From: Pseudomonadota bacterium
Lineage (GTDB): Bacteria; Pseudomonadota; Alphaproteobacteria; Sphingomonadales; Sphingomonadaceae
Assembly: GCA_023400405.1 (NCBI GenBank)
Contig: JAEXFD010000007.1
Location: 156,838-220,837, forward strand
Direction: 5' to 3'
DNA length: 64,000 nt
The position numbers and the translations under genes are program-made. Under the pieces are notes generated by a model, which saw only the letters and a program-made list of their open reading frames with translations, made no database searches and was not told where the DNA came from. Shown here one piece after another: positions 1 to 7,841 of the stretch (position 1 is its first letter; the number at the start of each line of letters is the position of its first letter).

Positions 1-600
1 TTCCGCTCCTATCTCCCGGCGCCCGAAGCGGTGCAGGCGTTCGGCGTCAAATACGGCCGGATGACCGAAATCCATTTCGATTCGCTCGCGCAGTTCCGCG
101 AGAGCCGGATCAACGGCCTGTATGGCGGCGAGCTCGATTCCTTCACGCCTCCGCCCGGCGGCTGGCGCGGCAATCGCCTGTTCCGCACTTCGACGGCGAC
201 GATCCCCGCCAATCCGGACACGCTTTACGTCTCACTCGCGACGCCACCCAAGGAGACCCCCTATCTGCGCTGGGTCGTCTTCTTCCGCTATCCGTCGACC
301 GTCACCGCTGCGGACGGCGATGCCTGGTTCGACCAGAACTTCGCCAAGGCGGTGGCCGCGCTTCCCGGCGTGAAGCGGTTCGGGCGCTACAACGCCGTGA
401 GCGATCGCGCCGGTTTTCCGCGCGCGCTGGAGATCTGGTTCGACGACTATCCTGCTTGGAAGGGCGCGTTGCTCATGCCCGGCGTCAAGCTGCCGGCTCC
501 ACCATGGCAGGGCGGAAGTCTGCTCGACGGCAGCGTCTCGATGTTCGTAGGCGAAAACCCCGACATCGATTTCCTGCACGATGCGCGCGTGGTCCCCTGA
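1..600 (+). CDS. EthD-like protein, 5' end outside window
   Basis: The frame is open from the first base to a TGA at 598-600, so the true start lies outside the window; 199 residues are visible. The C-terminal half (strand 'RWVVFFRYP', then an acidic helix, 'ALPGVKRFGRYN', then 'ALEIWFDDYPAWKGAL') has the pattern of the small dimeric alpha/beta-barrel EthD family, found near oxidative catabolic enzymes. No signal peptide or membrane segment is visible in this part. A GTG at 31 could be an internal start, but nothing favours it over an upstream one. It is convergent with the TetR gene that follows. The function is unknown; the family call is tentative. Confidence 0.6.
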   Translation, partial: FRSYLPAPEAVQAFGVKYGRMTEIHFDSLAQFRESRINGLYGGELDSFTPPPGGWRGNRLFRTSTATIPANPDTLYVSLATPPKETPYLRWVVFFRYPSTVTAADGDAWFDQNFAKAVAALPGVKRFGRYNAVSDRAGFPRALEIWFDDYPAWKGALLMPGVKLPAPPWQGGSLLDGSVSMFVGENPDIDFLHDARVVP

Positions 601-618
601 CCGAGCCACAATGGCGGG

Positions 619-1218
619 CTAAGGCTGCAGCCCGCGCCAGTGATAGACGATCGATCGCACCGACCTAGTGATCCAGTCGAGAAACTGCTCATCCCGCCCG
701 GGGTCGCCCTGGTCGATCCATCGGACATAGCCGTCGAGCATGAACGTCGTCACGGCTTCGGCCATGATCAGGGTCGGTCCCGGTGCGTTCTCCTCCGGGC
801 CGAGAATGTCGGTCTCGCGCTCGATGACGGCCTGGACCAGCGCGGCACTCAACTGCTCGAGATGGCACGCGAAGGTCGGATCGTGTGCCGCATGGCGCAC
901 GAGCAGCTTCATCGCCGCCGCGTGCGCGCGCGCGACCGGCAACGTCCGGCGGACACGGTCGGTCCACCACCTCGCCTCCTCGCGATCGGCCGCGAGGATC
1001 GCCTCCACCACTTCGTCGAGCACGGCATGGACCAGCGCATCCTTCGACTTGAAATAGCGGTAGAGAATCACTTTCGAGACCCCTGCCCGTCCGGCCACCT
1101 GATCCATGGTCGATTGCCGGATCCCGCTCTGCTCGAACACCTCCGCCGCAGCGCGCAGCAACTGCTCGCGGCGCTGGACGCGGTGCGCGTCGATCATTTC
1201 CGAATAGGTCGTTCCCAT
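619..1218 (-). CDS. TetR/AcrR-family transcriptional regulator
   Basis: A 199-residue repressor-type protein. An N-terminal helix-turn-helix spans about residues 36-62 ('STMDQVAGRAGVSKVILYRYF', the family's typical recognition-helix pattern ending in YRYF) and is followed by an all-helical ligand-binding domain. The ATG at 1218 starts the conserved TetR N-terminus; upstream codons in frame look non-coding. It is divergent from the TBDR gene at 1387, with 168 bp between that carry overlapping inverted repeats (1302-1337), so it probably controls that receptor/esterase unit and itself. The ligand is unknown. Confidence 0.88.
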   Translation of the reverse strand: MGTTYSEMIDAHRVQRREQLLRAAAEVFEQSGIRQSTMDQVAGRAGVSKVILYRYFKSKDALVHAVLDEVVEAILAADREEARWWTDRVRRTLPVARAHAAAMKLLVRHAAHDPTFACHLEQLSAALVQAVIERETDILGPEENAPGPTLIMAEAVTTFMLDGYVRWIDQGDPGRDEQFLDWITRSVRSIVYHWRGLQP

Positions 1219-1301
1219 GTTCAGACGCTCGCCCAGTCCGGCCGATTTGGCAAATCGCCATGCTCCAACAACCTTCTCCCGGCCACTTCCCTTAACAGTG
1301 T

Positions 1302-1337
1302 TTACTCGCAAGTAACGTGCTGTTACCAGTGGGTGAC
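1302..1337. promoter_or_regulatory. Overlapping inverted repeats between TetR and TBDR1 (candidate operator)
   Basis: The 168-bp divergent intergenic region holds TTACT-cgca-AGTAA (1302-1315), overlapping GTAAC-gtgct-GTTAC (1312-1326), then GTTACC-agtg-GGTGAC (1322-1337, one mismatch). Successive half-sites alternate in orientation, which would suit a dimer or pair of dimers of the adjacent TetR protein. The binding is inferred from position only. Confidence 0.5.
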
Positions 1338-1386
1338 AGAAAGAGTCGAGACGGCTTCGACCGGACTTGACGGGGAGGAGTGAAGA

Positions 1387-3612
1387 ATGGCTAAAGCTTT
1401 TAATCCACGGGATAATCGCGCCTTTCGCTCGGGCGCAGCGCTCGCCGCGCTGACGATCGCCTGCATGGCGGCGCCCGCCCATGCGCAGGTCGAAGGCGCC
1501 GATGCGGTCGCGACACCGGCGGTTCAGAGCGATCCTGGCAATGAGATCCTGGTGCAGGCGCGGCGCCGCGCGGAGTCGATCGAGGACGTCCCCGCCTCGG
1601 TGAGCGTGCTCTCGGACGACGAGATGGAGCGGCTCAACGTCCGCGACGTCGCCGACTATACGCGGCAGACCCCGGGCGCGATCCTGATCAGCTCCGGCCC
1701 GCAATATCTCAACGACATTGCGCTGCGCGGCCAGGGCGGCGGCCGTCTGGGCTTCTCGGAATCGAGCACCGGCATCTATCGCGACGGCATCTACGTGGCC
1801 GGCGGCGGCTTTGGCGGCCGCAGCTATGGCGACATCGATTTCTACGATGTCGAGCGCGTCGAAGTGTATCGCGGCCCTCAGGGTGCGCTCTATGGCCGCA
1901 GCGCGGTCGGCGGCGCGGTCAATGTGATCAGCCGCAAGCCGAGCAACGATTTCGAGGTGCGCGGCAAGATCGGCTATGATTCGGTCGAGCAGCTGCAGAC
2001 TTCGGCGACCCTGAACCTGCCCGTCGCGAACACGGTCGCGGTTCGGATCGGCGGCTTCTACAACGACCAGAAGCAGGGCTTCTATATCGACCAGGTGACC
2101 GGCCGCTATCTCGACAAGGAGAAGAGCTGGGGCGTGCGCGGCATCGTGGGAGCCGGCATCGGCACCGACAGCACGGCAAACCTGACGATCGAATATTCGG
2201 ATTCGTCGGCACCGGGCTTCTCCTCGCTCGGCCAGAATGTCGCGCTCGATCCCGATCGCTTCGTGCGCACCGGGCTCGACACGACCGATCGGGTCAAGAT
2301 CACCCAGACCCAGATGCTGTTCGACTTCAGGCACGATTTCGGCGGATCCGAACTCGTGCTGCTGGCAAACTACAAGGGGCGTCAGGGCGATCGGATCGGT
2401 GCCGACTTCGATCATTATTCAGGCATCCGGAATCCCAATATCCAGCTGATCGACGACCAGGGCGAGAAGTTCGAACGCTATGGCGCGGAGGTGCATTGGG
2501 CTTCGACCGGCAAGGGCCCGCTCAGCTGGCTGATCGGCGCCGATTTCCAGACCTATGAGAGCAACATCTATTCGAACCGGCACGGCACCATCGTCGGCAC
2601 GCCCGCGGCGACGACTTCCGTCCGCCGCCAGCTCCGTTTCGACAAGGCGCGCGAGGACCTGTTCTCCTACTCCGCATTCGGCCTGATCGGCTACGACCTG
2701 ACCGAACGCCTCAACATCACTGCAGAGGCGCGCGCGCAGGTGGATTCGAAGAAGTTCCGCTTCCAGCGGTTCGATCTCGACCCGCTCACCAACGACGCCA
2801 TCCCGCTGACCTTCTTCGCCCAGGAATGGACGCGCTTCCTTCCGACCGTCTCGCTGAACTACAAGGCAAGCGATCAGGTCACGCTCTATGGCCGCATTGC
2901 CACCGGCTATCGCCCCGGCGGCTTCAACCAGACGCCGGCGCCGGGCTTCTTCGATCGGGTCCCCTATGGTCCCGAGGACCTGACTCAGGGCGAGATCGGC
3001 GTGAAGACCGTATTCCGCAGCCGCGGCGGATCGGTGTTCCGCGGCCAGCTCGCCGTCTATTATGGCGAGACCCGCGACGTGCAGCAGACGACGACGCTGT
3101 CCGCCACCAATCCTGCCTTCACGCTCGAAAATGTCGGAGACAATCGCGTCTATGGCGCCGAGCTTGAGCTGGCTGCGCTGGTGCCGGTCGGCCAGGGCAA
3201 GTTCAGTTTGTCGGGCAGCGCATCGACCTCGCATGGCAACTGGAAGAACGGATCGTCGATCCTCTACCAGGGTGCGGTGCTTGACCTGGCCGACAGGGTT
3301 ACCCCCCGCGCGCGCGACTATATGCTCACGCTGAATGCGGGGCTGAACTACCCGCTCAGCGGCGGCCTCAATGGGCTGTTCACCGCCAGCTACCAGGCGG
3401 CCGGCGGGGGCTTCGACGACGCCTCGCTCACCCGGCCCAGCGACGAATATTCCATGGCGGACCTGTCGCTCGGCGTCGAGGGCAAGAACTGGCGCCTGCT
3501 CGGCTATGTCAAGAACGTGACCAACGAGATTTATCGCACCGTCACCGTCGGCGGCAACAATTACTATAACACGCCCCGCACCTGGGGCGGCAGTCTCTCC
3601 TTCAACTGGTGA
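1387..3612 (+). CDS. TonB-dependent outer-membrane receptor (TBDR1)
   Basis: A 741-residue receptor with a signal peptide (about residues 1-33, ending 'APAHAQ'), an N-terminal plug ('ESIEDVPASVSVLS', 'VERVEVYRGPQGALYGRSAVGGAVNVISRKP') and a C-terminal beta-barrel ending in an aromatic residue ('LSFNW'). It would import a substrate across the outer membrane using TonB energy. The plug sequence is of the sphingomonad/caulobacter type, which transports diverse organic compounds rather than only siderophores. The stop is 8 bp before the secreted esterase at 3621, so the two form an operon, suggesting that the imported compound is an ester. Confidence 0.95.
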   Translation: MAKAFNPRDNRAFRSGAALAALTIACMAAPAHAQVEGADAVATPAVQSDPGNEILVQARRRAESIEDVPASVSVLSDDEMERLNVRDVADYTRQTPGAILISSGPQYLNDIALRGQGGGRLGFSESSTGIYRDGIYVAGGGFGGRSYGDIDFYDVERVEVYRGPQGALYGRSAVGGAVNVISRKPSNDFEVRGKIGYDSVEQLQTSATLNLPVANTVAVRIGGFYNDQKQGFYIDQVTGRYLDKEKSWGVRGIVGAGIGTDSTANLTIEYSDSSAPGFSSLGQNVALDPDRFVRTGLDTTDRVKITQTQMLFDFRHDFGGSELVLLANYKGRQGDRIGADFDHYSGIRNPNIQLIDDQGEKFERYGAEVHWASTGKGPLSWLIGADFQTYESNIYSNRHGTIVGTPAATTSVRRQLRFDKAREDLFSYSAFGLIGYDLTERLNITAEARAQVDSKKFRFQRFDLDPLTNDAIPLTFFAQEWTRFLPTVSLNYKASDQVTLYGRIATGYRPGGFNQTPAPGFFDRVPYGPEDLTQGEIGVKTVFRSRGGSVFRGQLAVYYGETRDVQQTTTLSATNPAFTLENVGDNRVYGAELELAALVPVGQGKFSLSGSASTSHGNWKNGSSILYQGAVLDLADRVTPRARDYMLTLNAGLNYPLSGGLNGLFTASYQAAGGGFDDASLTRPSDEYSMADLSLGVEGKNWRLLGYVKNVTNEIYRTVTVGGNNYYNTPRTWGGSLSFNW

Positions 3613-3620
3613 GGGCTCCT

Positions 3621-4592
3621 ATGAAGCGTTCATTCACGCATATCGCCGTGTCCGCAGCCATCGGCCTTTGCCTGTTCGGTGCGGCCAAAGCCGACGCCCA
3701 GGCCCTGGCGCGGCTTCGTGCCCTGCGGGCACAGCGCGCGGACAATGCGGTCCCGGCAGGGACGACGGCGCACAAGATCGAAGTCGCCGGAACCAGCCGC
3801 GACTATCTGGTGCTGGACGGCGCCAATGGCCGCCCCGGCGCTCCGCTCCTTATCGTCCTGCACGGCGGCGGGGGCAGCGCCTCGACTATGGTCGGGCGCT
3901 GGGCGGACAAGGCGAAACGAGAAGGCATTGTGGTCGCCTTCCCGAACGGCGTCGGCCGCAACGGACGGATGGGGACCTGGAACGCCGGCGGCTGCTGCGG
4001 CTATGCGATGACCAGCCAGAGCAAGGACGTGGAGTTCATCGGCGCACTGATCGACGAGGTGGAACGGGCTCAGCGTACCGACCCGAAGCGCATCTATGTT
4101 GCGGGCATGTCGAACGGCGGGATGATGACCCATCGCATCGCCATCGCGCTCGGCAACCGGCTGGCCGGTGCCGGCGTCGTCGCGGGTGCGCTGTTTGGGG
4201 ACGAGCCCCAGGCGAGGGCGCCCGTGCCCATGCTGATCATGCACGGCGTGAAGGACGAGGTCGTGCCCTATCGCGGCGGCCCCAGCACGCTCGGTTTCGT
4301 CGCTCAATCGCAGAGCAAGCCGTTCGAGGGCGTGCGCTACGCGGTCGATTTCTGGCGGCAGGCCAATGGTTGCGGCGCATCTCCCGCGACCAGCACGTCG
4401 GGTGACGTGACGATCGAGCGCTTCTCCAATTGCAAGGGCGCCGACCTTTCCTTTTACAGCCTCGCCTCGGCCAACCACACCTGGCCCGGCGGCGGGGCGA
4501 CGGGGTCTCCCCTGCTTGAGCGCTTTCGCTACGACCAGATCAACGCGACCGACGTGCTGTGGGACTTCCTCAGCAAGCATGTGCGCAAATGA
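3621..4592 (+). CDS. Secreted PHB-depolymerase/feruloyl-esterase-family hydrolase
   Basis: A 323-residue alpha/beta hydrolase with a signal peptide (residues 1-27, ending 'KADAQ'). The oxyanion 'HGGGG' is at about 81-85, the Cys-Cys loop 'NAGGCCGYA' at 121-129 is typical of LpqC/CE1-type enzymes, and the nucleophile elbow 'GMSNGG' places Ser164. The likely acid is Asp212 ('HGVKDEVVPY') and the base His286 ('ANHTWPGG'). Family members hydrolyse polyhydroxybutyrate or feruloyl/acetyl esters. Being exported and downstream of TBDR1, it probably cleaves an imported aryl ester in the periplasm. The ATG at 3621 is preferred to an overlapping GTG at 3609 because it gives a clean signal peptide. A strong terminator follows. 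Confidence 0.88.
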   Translation: MKRSFTHIAVSAAIGLCLFGAAKADAQALARLRALRAQRADNAVPAGTTAHKIEVAGTSRDYLVLDGANGRPGAPLLIVLHGGGGSASTMVGRWADKAKREGIVVAFPNGVGRNGRMGTWNAGGCCGYAMTSQSKDVEFIGALIDEVERAQRTDPKRIYVAGMSNGGMMTHRIAIALGNRLAGAGVVAGALFGDEPQARAPVPMLIMHGVKDEVVPYRGGPSTLGFVAQSQSKPFEGVRYAVDFWRQANGCGASPATSTSGDVTIERFSNCKGADLSFYSLASANHTWPGGGATGSPLLERFRYDQINATDVLWDFLSKHVRK

Positions 4593-4634
4593 TGCGCCAC
4601 CGCCCTGAACGAACGACACCCCTCTCTCACCGCC

Positions 4635-4666
4635 TGCCGGGGCGACATGCTCGTCCCGGCATTTTT
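4635..4666 (+). terminator. Rho-independent terminator after esterase gene
   Basis: An 11-bp stem (4635-4645 with 4651-4661, one G-T pair) with loop CATGC is followed directly by TTTTT. It closes the TBDR1-esterase operon and separates it from the CoA ligase gene. Confidence 0.85.
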
Positions 4667-4710
4667 CGTTCACTGCCCAAGGTGGCATCCACCACGAACG
4701 GGAAAATATC

Positions 4711-6297
4711 TTGACCCTCGCAAGCTCGCCGCTCGGCATCTTTTCCGGGGACACGACCGCCTCGCTCGGTGGAACCGTGGACGCCCTGCTGACGCGAACC
4801 GCGACGTCATACCCGCATGCGCTCGCGATCGGCCCCCTCGGCGCGGCAATCAACTTTGCCGAACTTGACCAGCGCGTCTCCCGGGTCGCCAACGGGCTCG
4901 CCGCAGAGGGACAGCGCCACGATCGCGTGGCGCTGATCGGCCGCAATTCCAGTGCCCAGGTCGAGCTGCTGATGGGTGCGATCCGCGCCGGTCAGGTCGC
5001 CCTGACCGTCAACTGGCGACTGACGCCGGTGGAGATGGCCTATATCCTCGAACATTCCGGCACGAGCCGGGTGTTCGTCGACACCGAATTCCTCCCAGCC
5101 GTCCAGGCCGCGCTCGGCGCACGGGATGTCGCGATCCAAACGATCGACGGCATCGGCTCGAGCGACTACCGGTCCTGGCGCGATCGCCAGAGCAGCCGCG
5201 CACGTCCTTCCGAGGGTGCACCCGAAGATGTCGTGCTGCAGATGTACACCAGCGGCACGACCGGGCTGCCGAAGGGCGTGCAGCTGACCAATGCCAATGT
5301 GCTCGCGTCGCTGGCGATCTTCAGCCTGCCGCCGCTCGATCTGGACACAAACGACGTGCTCTATGCCCCCGCCCCGATGTTTCACATCACGGGGATCGGC
5401 CCGGTAATGCGCTGCATCCAGTCCGGGGCGCGGCTCGTCCTTGCCGGGGCCTTCGATCCCGGCCAGGCCGTCGAGACCATGGCTCGCGAGCGGGTCACCT
5501 CGACCACGCTTGCGCCGGCGATGATCCAGGCCTGCCTGGCGAGCCCGGCCATGGCGGAAGCGGACCTCGGCCCCTTGCGGGTGATCATCTATGGCGGCTC
5601 TCCGATCGCAGAATCGGTGTTGCGCGAGGCGCAGGGGCGGATCGGCTGCGAGTTCGCGCAGTGCTATGGGCTGACCGAGACCACCGGCCCGATTACGCTC
5701 CTGCGGCCCGAGGACCATGCACCCGGCCGCGGCAAGCTCGCCTCGTGCGGGCGCGCCGTGGATGGCGTCGCGCTCAGGATCGCCGACGCGGAAGGCAATG
5801 TGCTGGCAGCGGGCGAGACCGGCGAGATCCTGGTTGGCGGCCCCTTGATCATGAAGGGCTATGCCTCGGATCCGGCCGCCACCGCCGAGACCATTACGGA
5901 CGGCTGGCTTCGTACCGGCGACGCCGGCTATCTCGACGAAGAAGGCTTCCTGTTCATCCGCGATCGCGTGAAGGACATGATCGTGTCGGGCGGCGAGAAC
6001 ATCTATCCGGTCGAGGTCGAGAATGCGATCCAGTCGCATAGGCAGGTCGCCGAGGTCGCCGTGATCGGCATCCCCGATCCGCGCTGGGGCGAGACGGTGC
6101 TGGCGCTCGTCGTGCCCAAGGACGACAACTGCGATGCAGACTCGGTCCTGTCGCACTGCCGCGAGCGCATCGCTGGCTACAAATGCCCGCGCGAGGTGCG
6201 CTTCGTCGATGCGATTCCGCGCAACGTCGCCGGCAAGATTCTGCGTCGCGAGCTGCGAAAGCCCTTCTGGGAAGGAAGCGGTCGGCTCGTCGGCTGA
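4711..6297 (+). CDS. AMP-forming acyl-CoA synthetase
   Basis: A 528-residue ANL-superfamily ligase. The P-loop 'YTSGTTGLPKG' lies at 179-189. Further on are 'YGLTETTGP', the hinge region 'GWLRTGDAGYLDEEGFLFIRDR' and the C-terminal catalytic lysine motif 'PRNVAGKILRREL'. It would activate a carboxylic acid (aryl or medium-chain) to its CoA thioester via an acyl-adenylate. There is no signal peptide, so it acts in the cytoplasm. The apparent start is TTG at 4711; a GTG at 4774 is the next candidate. It sits 37 bp before the DUF1254 gene and may be co-transcribed. The substrate is not deducible, though the upstream esterase suggests an acid released from an ester. Confidence 0.92.
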   Translation: MTLASSPLGIFSGDTTASLGGTVDALLTRTATSYPHALAIGPLGAAINFAELDQRVSRVANGLAAEGQRHDRVALIGRNSSAQVELLMGAIRAGQVALTVNWRLTPVEMAYILEHSGTSRVFVDTEFLPAVQAALGARDVAIQTIDGIGSSDYRSWRDRQSSRARPSEGAPEDVVLQMYTSGTTGLPKGVQLTNANVLASLAIFSLPPLDLDTNDVLYAPAPMFHITGIGPVMRCIQSGARLVLAGAFDPGQAVETMARERVTSTTLAPAMIQACLASPAMAEADLGPLRVIIYGGSPIAESVLREAQGRIGCEFAQCYGLTETTGPITLLRPEDHAPGRGKLASCGRAVDGVALRIADAEGNVLAAGETGEILVGGPLIMKGYASDPAATAETITDGWLRTGDAGYLDEEGFLFIRDRVKDMIVSGGENIYPVEVENAIQSHRQVAEVAVIGIPDPRWGETVLALVVPKDDNCDADSVLSHCRERIAGYKCPREVRFVDAIPRNVAGKILRRELRKPFWEGSGRLVG

Positions 6298-6334
6298 TGA
6301 TGTTCGTCGTGCAAAGCGTATTGGGAGAGACGGG

Positions 6335-7711
6335 ATGAACGAAAGCAACCATCGCATCGCGCGGCGGGATCTGCTGTTGGCAGCGGCGGCGGCACCGATC
6401 GCGAACCTGTTCGCAGCGGGCGGCGCCAGTGCCTTCGCCCGCGCTGGCGCCGACGAGGACGCGGCGATCCGCGCGGCCTTCTACTATGCCTATCCGCTCT
6501 ACGAGTTCGCGCGCACCGAGCAGACTCTCGGAAAAAGCCTCGGAGGGCCCGGCGCGCTCAACACGGTCACGCGCCGTGCCCAGCTCTCCGGGCCGCAATC
6601 GCGCAACGTCACCGCGCCGAACAACGACACGATCTACGCGTCATCGTTCCTGGAGCTGTCCGGCGGCCCCGTCGAGATCGTCGCGCCTTCGATCCCCGAC
6701 CGCTATTTCTCGATCGCGTTCATGGACGCCTTTACCGACAACTTCGCCTATATCGGCACCCGCGCGACCCAGGGCAAAGGCGGACGCTTCTGGGTCGTCG
6801 GGCCCCAGTGGCGCGGTCAAGCGCCTGCCGGCGTACGTGCGCTGCGTTCCTCGACCAACGATGTATGGATGCTCGCGCGAGTCCTCGTCGAAGGTCCCGA
6901 CGACCTTCCCGCTGCGACGGCGCTACTCGAGCAAGTTCAGGTCCGCGTGCCGGGTCCTGCGCGCGCCGCGCGGGGTTTTGCGACGCCCGCCACGAGCGGC
7001 GTGCCCGAGGCGGCCAACTTCCTCGCCGTGGTGAACGAGATGGTACGCCGCTCGCCCGGCGGCCTTGGCGAAACGGCGCGCGCTGCGCGCTTCCGTGGCC
7101 TCGGGCTTGGAACCGAGTCCCCGTCGCCGGCACTGCTGGCGAAATGGTCGGCGTTTTTGCCGAAGGGCTATCAGGACCTGCGCGAAGGCTTCCTGTTCCG
7201 CGACCTCGTCGTCGGCGGCTGGACCTATCAGCCGCGCGGCGTCGGCGAGTTCGGCCGGAACGACCGGCTCCGCGCGCTGATCGCGCTCGGCGGCATTGCG
7301 GCGCTGGGCGAGAAGGAGGCGATGTACTTCCACGCCAATTTCGACGGCACGGGCGCGCGGCTGACCGGCGACAACGCCTATCTGTGGCGGGTGCCGCCGG
7401 GCGGCGTGCCGACCAACGCCTTCTGGTCGCTGACCATGTACGATCCCCAGTCCGACGGCCGCTACTTCCTCGTCGAAAATCCGATCAACCGCTATTCGAT
7501 CGGGGACCGCACCCCCGGCCTGGTCCGCGAGCCGGACGGCAGCGTGTTGATCTCGATCCAGCATGAGCCGCCAGCCGGCCGCCTGGCGCCGAACTGGCTG
7601 CCCGCACCCAAGGGGCCGATGCGACTGGCGCTACGTGCGTATCTGCCCAAACCGGAGCTGCTGGCACGAAAATGGCGCGTGCCCCCTCTCGAGAAGGTCG
7701 CGCCGCAATGA
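6335..7711 (+). CDS. DUF1254/DUF1214-family exported protein
   Basis: A 458-residue protein that starts with a twin-arginine-type signal ('RRDLLLAAAAAPIANLFA'), so it is probably exported folded to the periplasm. The mature part has the DUF1254 pattern ('NNDTIYASSFLELSGGPVEIVAP', 'RYFSIAFMDAFTDNFAYIG') and a C-terminal DUF1214 part ('FDGTGARLTGDNAYLWRVPPG', 'FWSLTMYDPQSDGRYFLVENPINRYSI'). Such proteins recur in catabolic and detoxification clusters but have no settled biochemical role. The start at 6335 follows 'GGGAGAGACGGG'. It probably shares a transcript with the CoA ligase. Confidence 0.88.
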   Translation: MNESNHRIARRDLLLAAAAAPIANLFAAGGASAFARAGADEDAAIRAAFYYAYPLYEFARTEQTLGKSLGGPGALNTVTRRAQLSGPQSRNVTAPNNDTIYASSFLELSGGPVEIVAPSIPDRYFSIAFMDAFTDNFAYIGTRATQGKGGRFWVVGPQWRGQAPAGVRALRSSTNDVWMLARVLVEGPDDLPAATALLEQVQVRVPGPARAARGFATPATSGVPEAANFLAVVNEMVRRSPGGLGETARAARFRGLGLGTESPSPALLAKWSAFLPKGYQDLREGFLFRDLVVGGWTYQPRGVGEFGRNDRLRALIALGGIAALGEKEAMYFHANFDGTGARLTGDNAYLWRVPPGGVPTNAFWSLTMYDPQSDGRYFLVENPINRYSIGDRTPGLVREPDGSVLISIQHEPPAGRLAPNWLPAPKGPMRLALRAYLPKPELLARKWRVPPLEKVAPQ

Positions 7712-7841
7712 TGCGTCGTTCCGCGGCGTGACGACTTCGGACGCGGGGTCATTCCCATGGCTGAGCGGCCGGATTGAGTCGCGATTGACGTGAGGATGCT
7801 TCGCGCGGGACTGATTTGCCATCGAATCCGATGGGACTAGG

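Noticed and set aside
4593..4710. ACGAACG-like bases before the CoA ligase as a motif 2 site
   Set aside because: Only the half-site matches and the other half does not fit; no palindrome.
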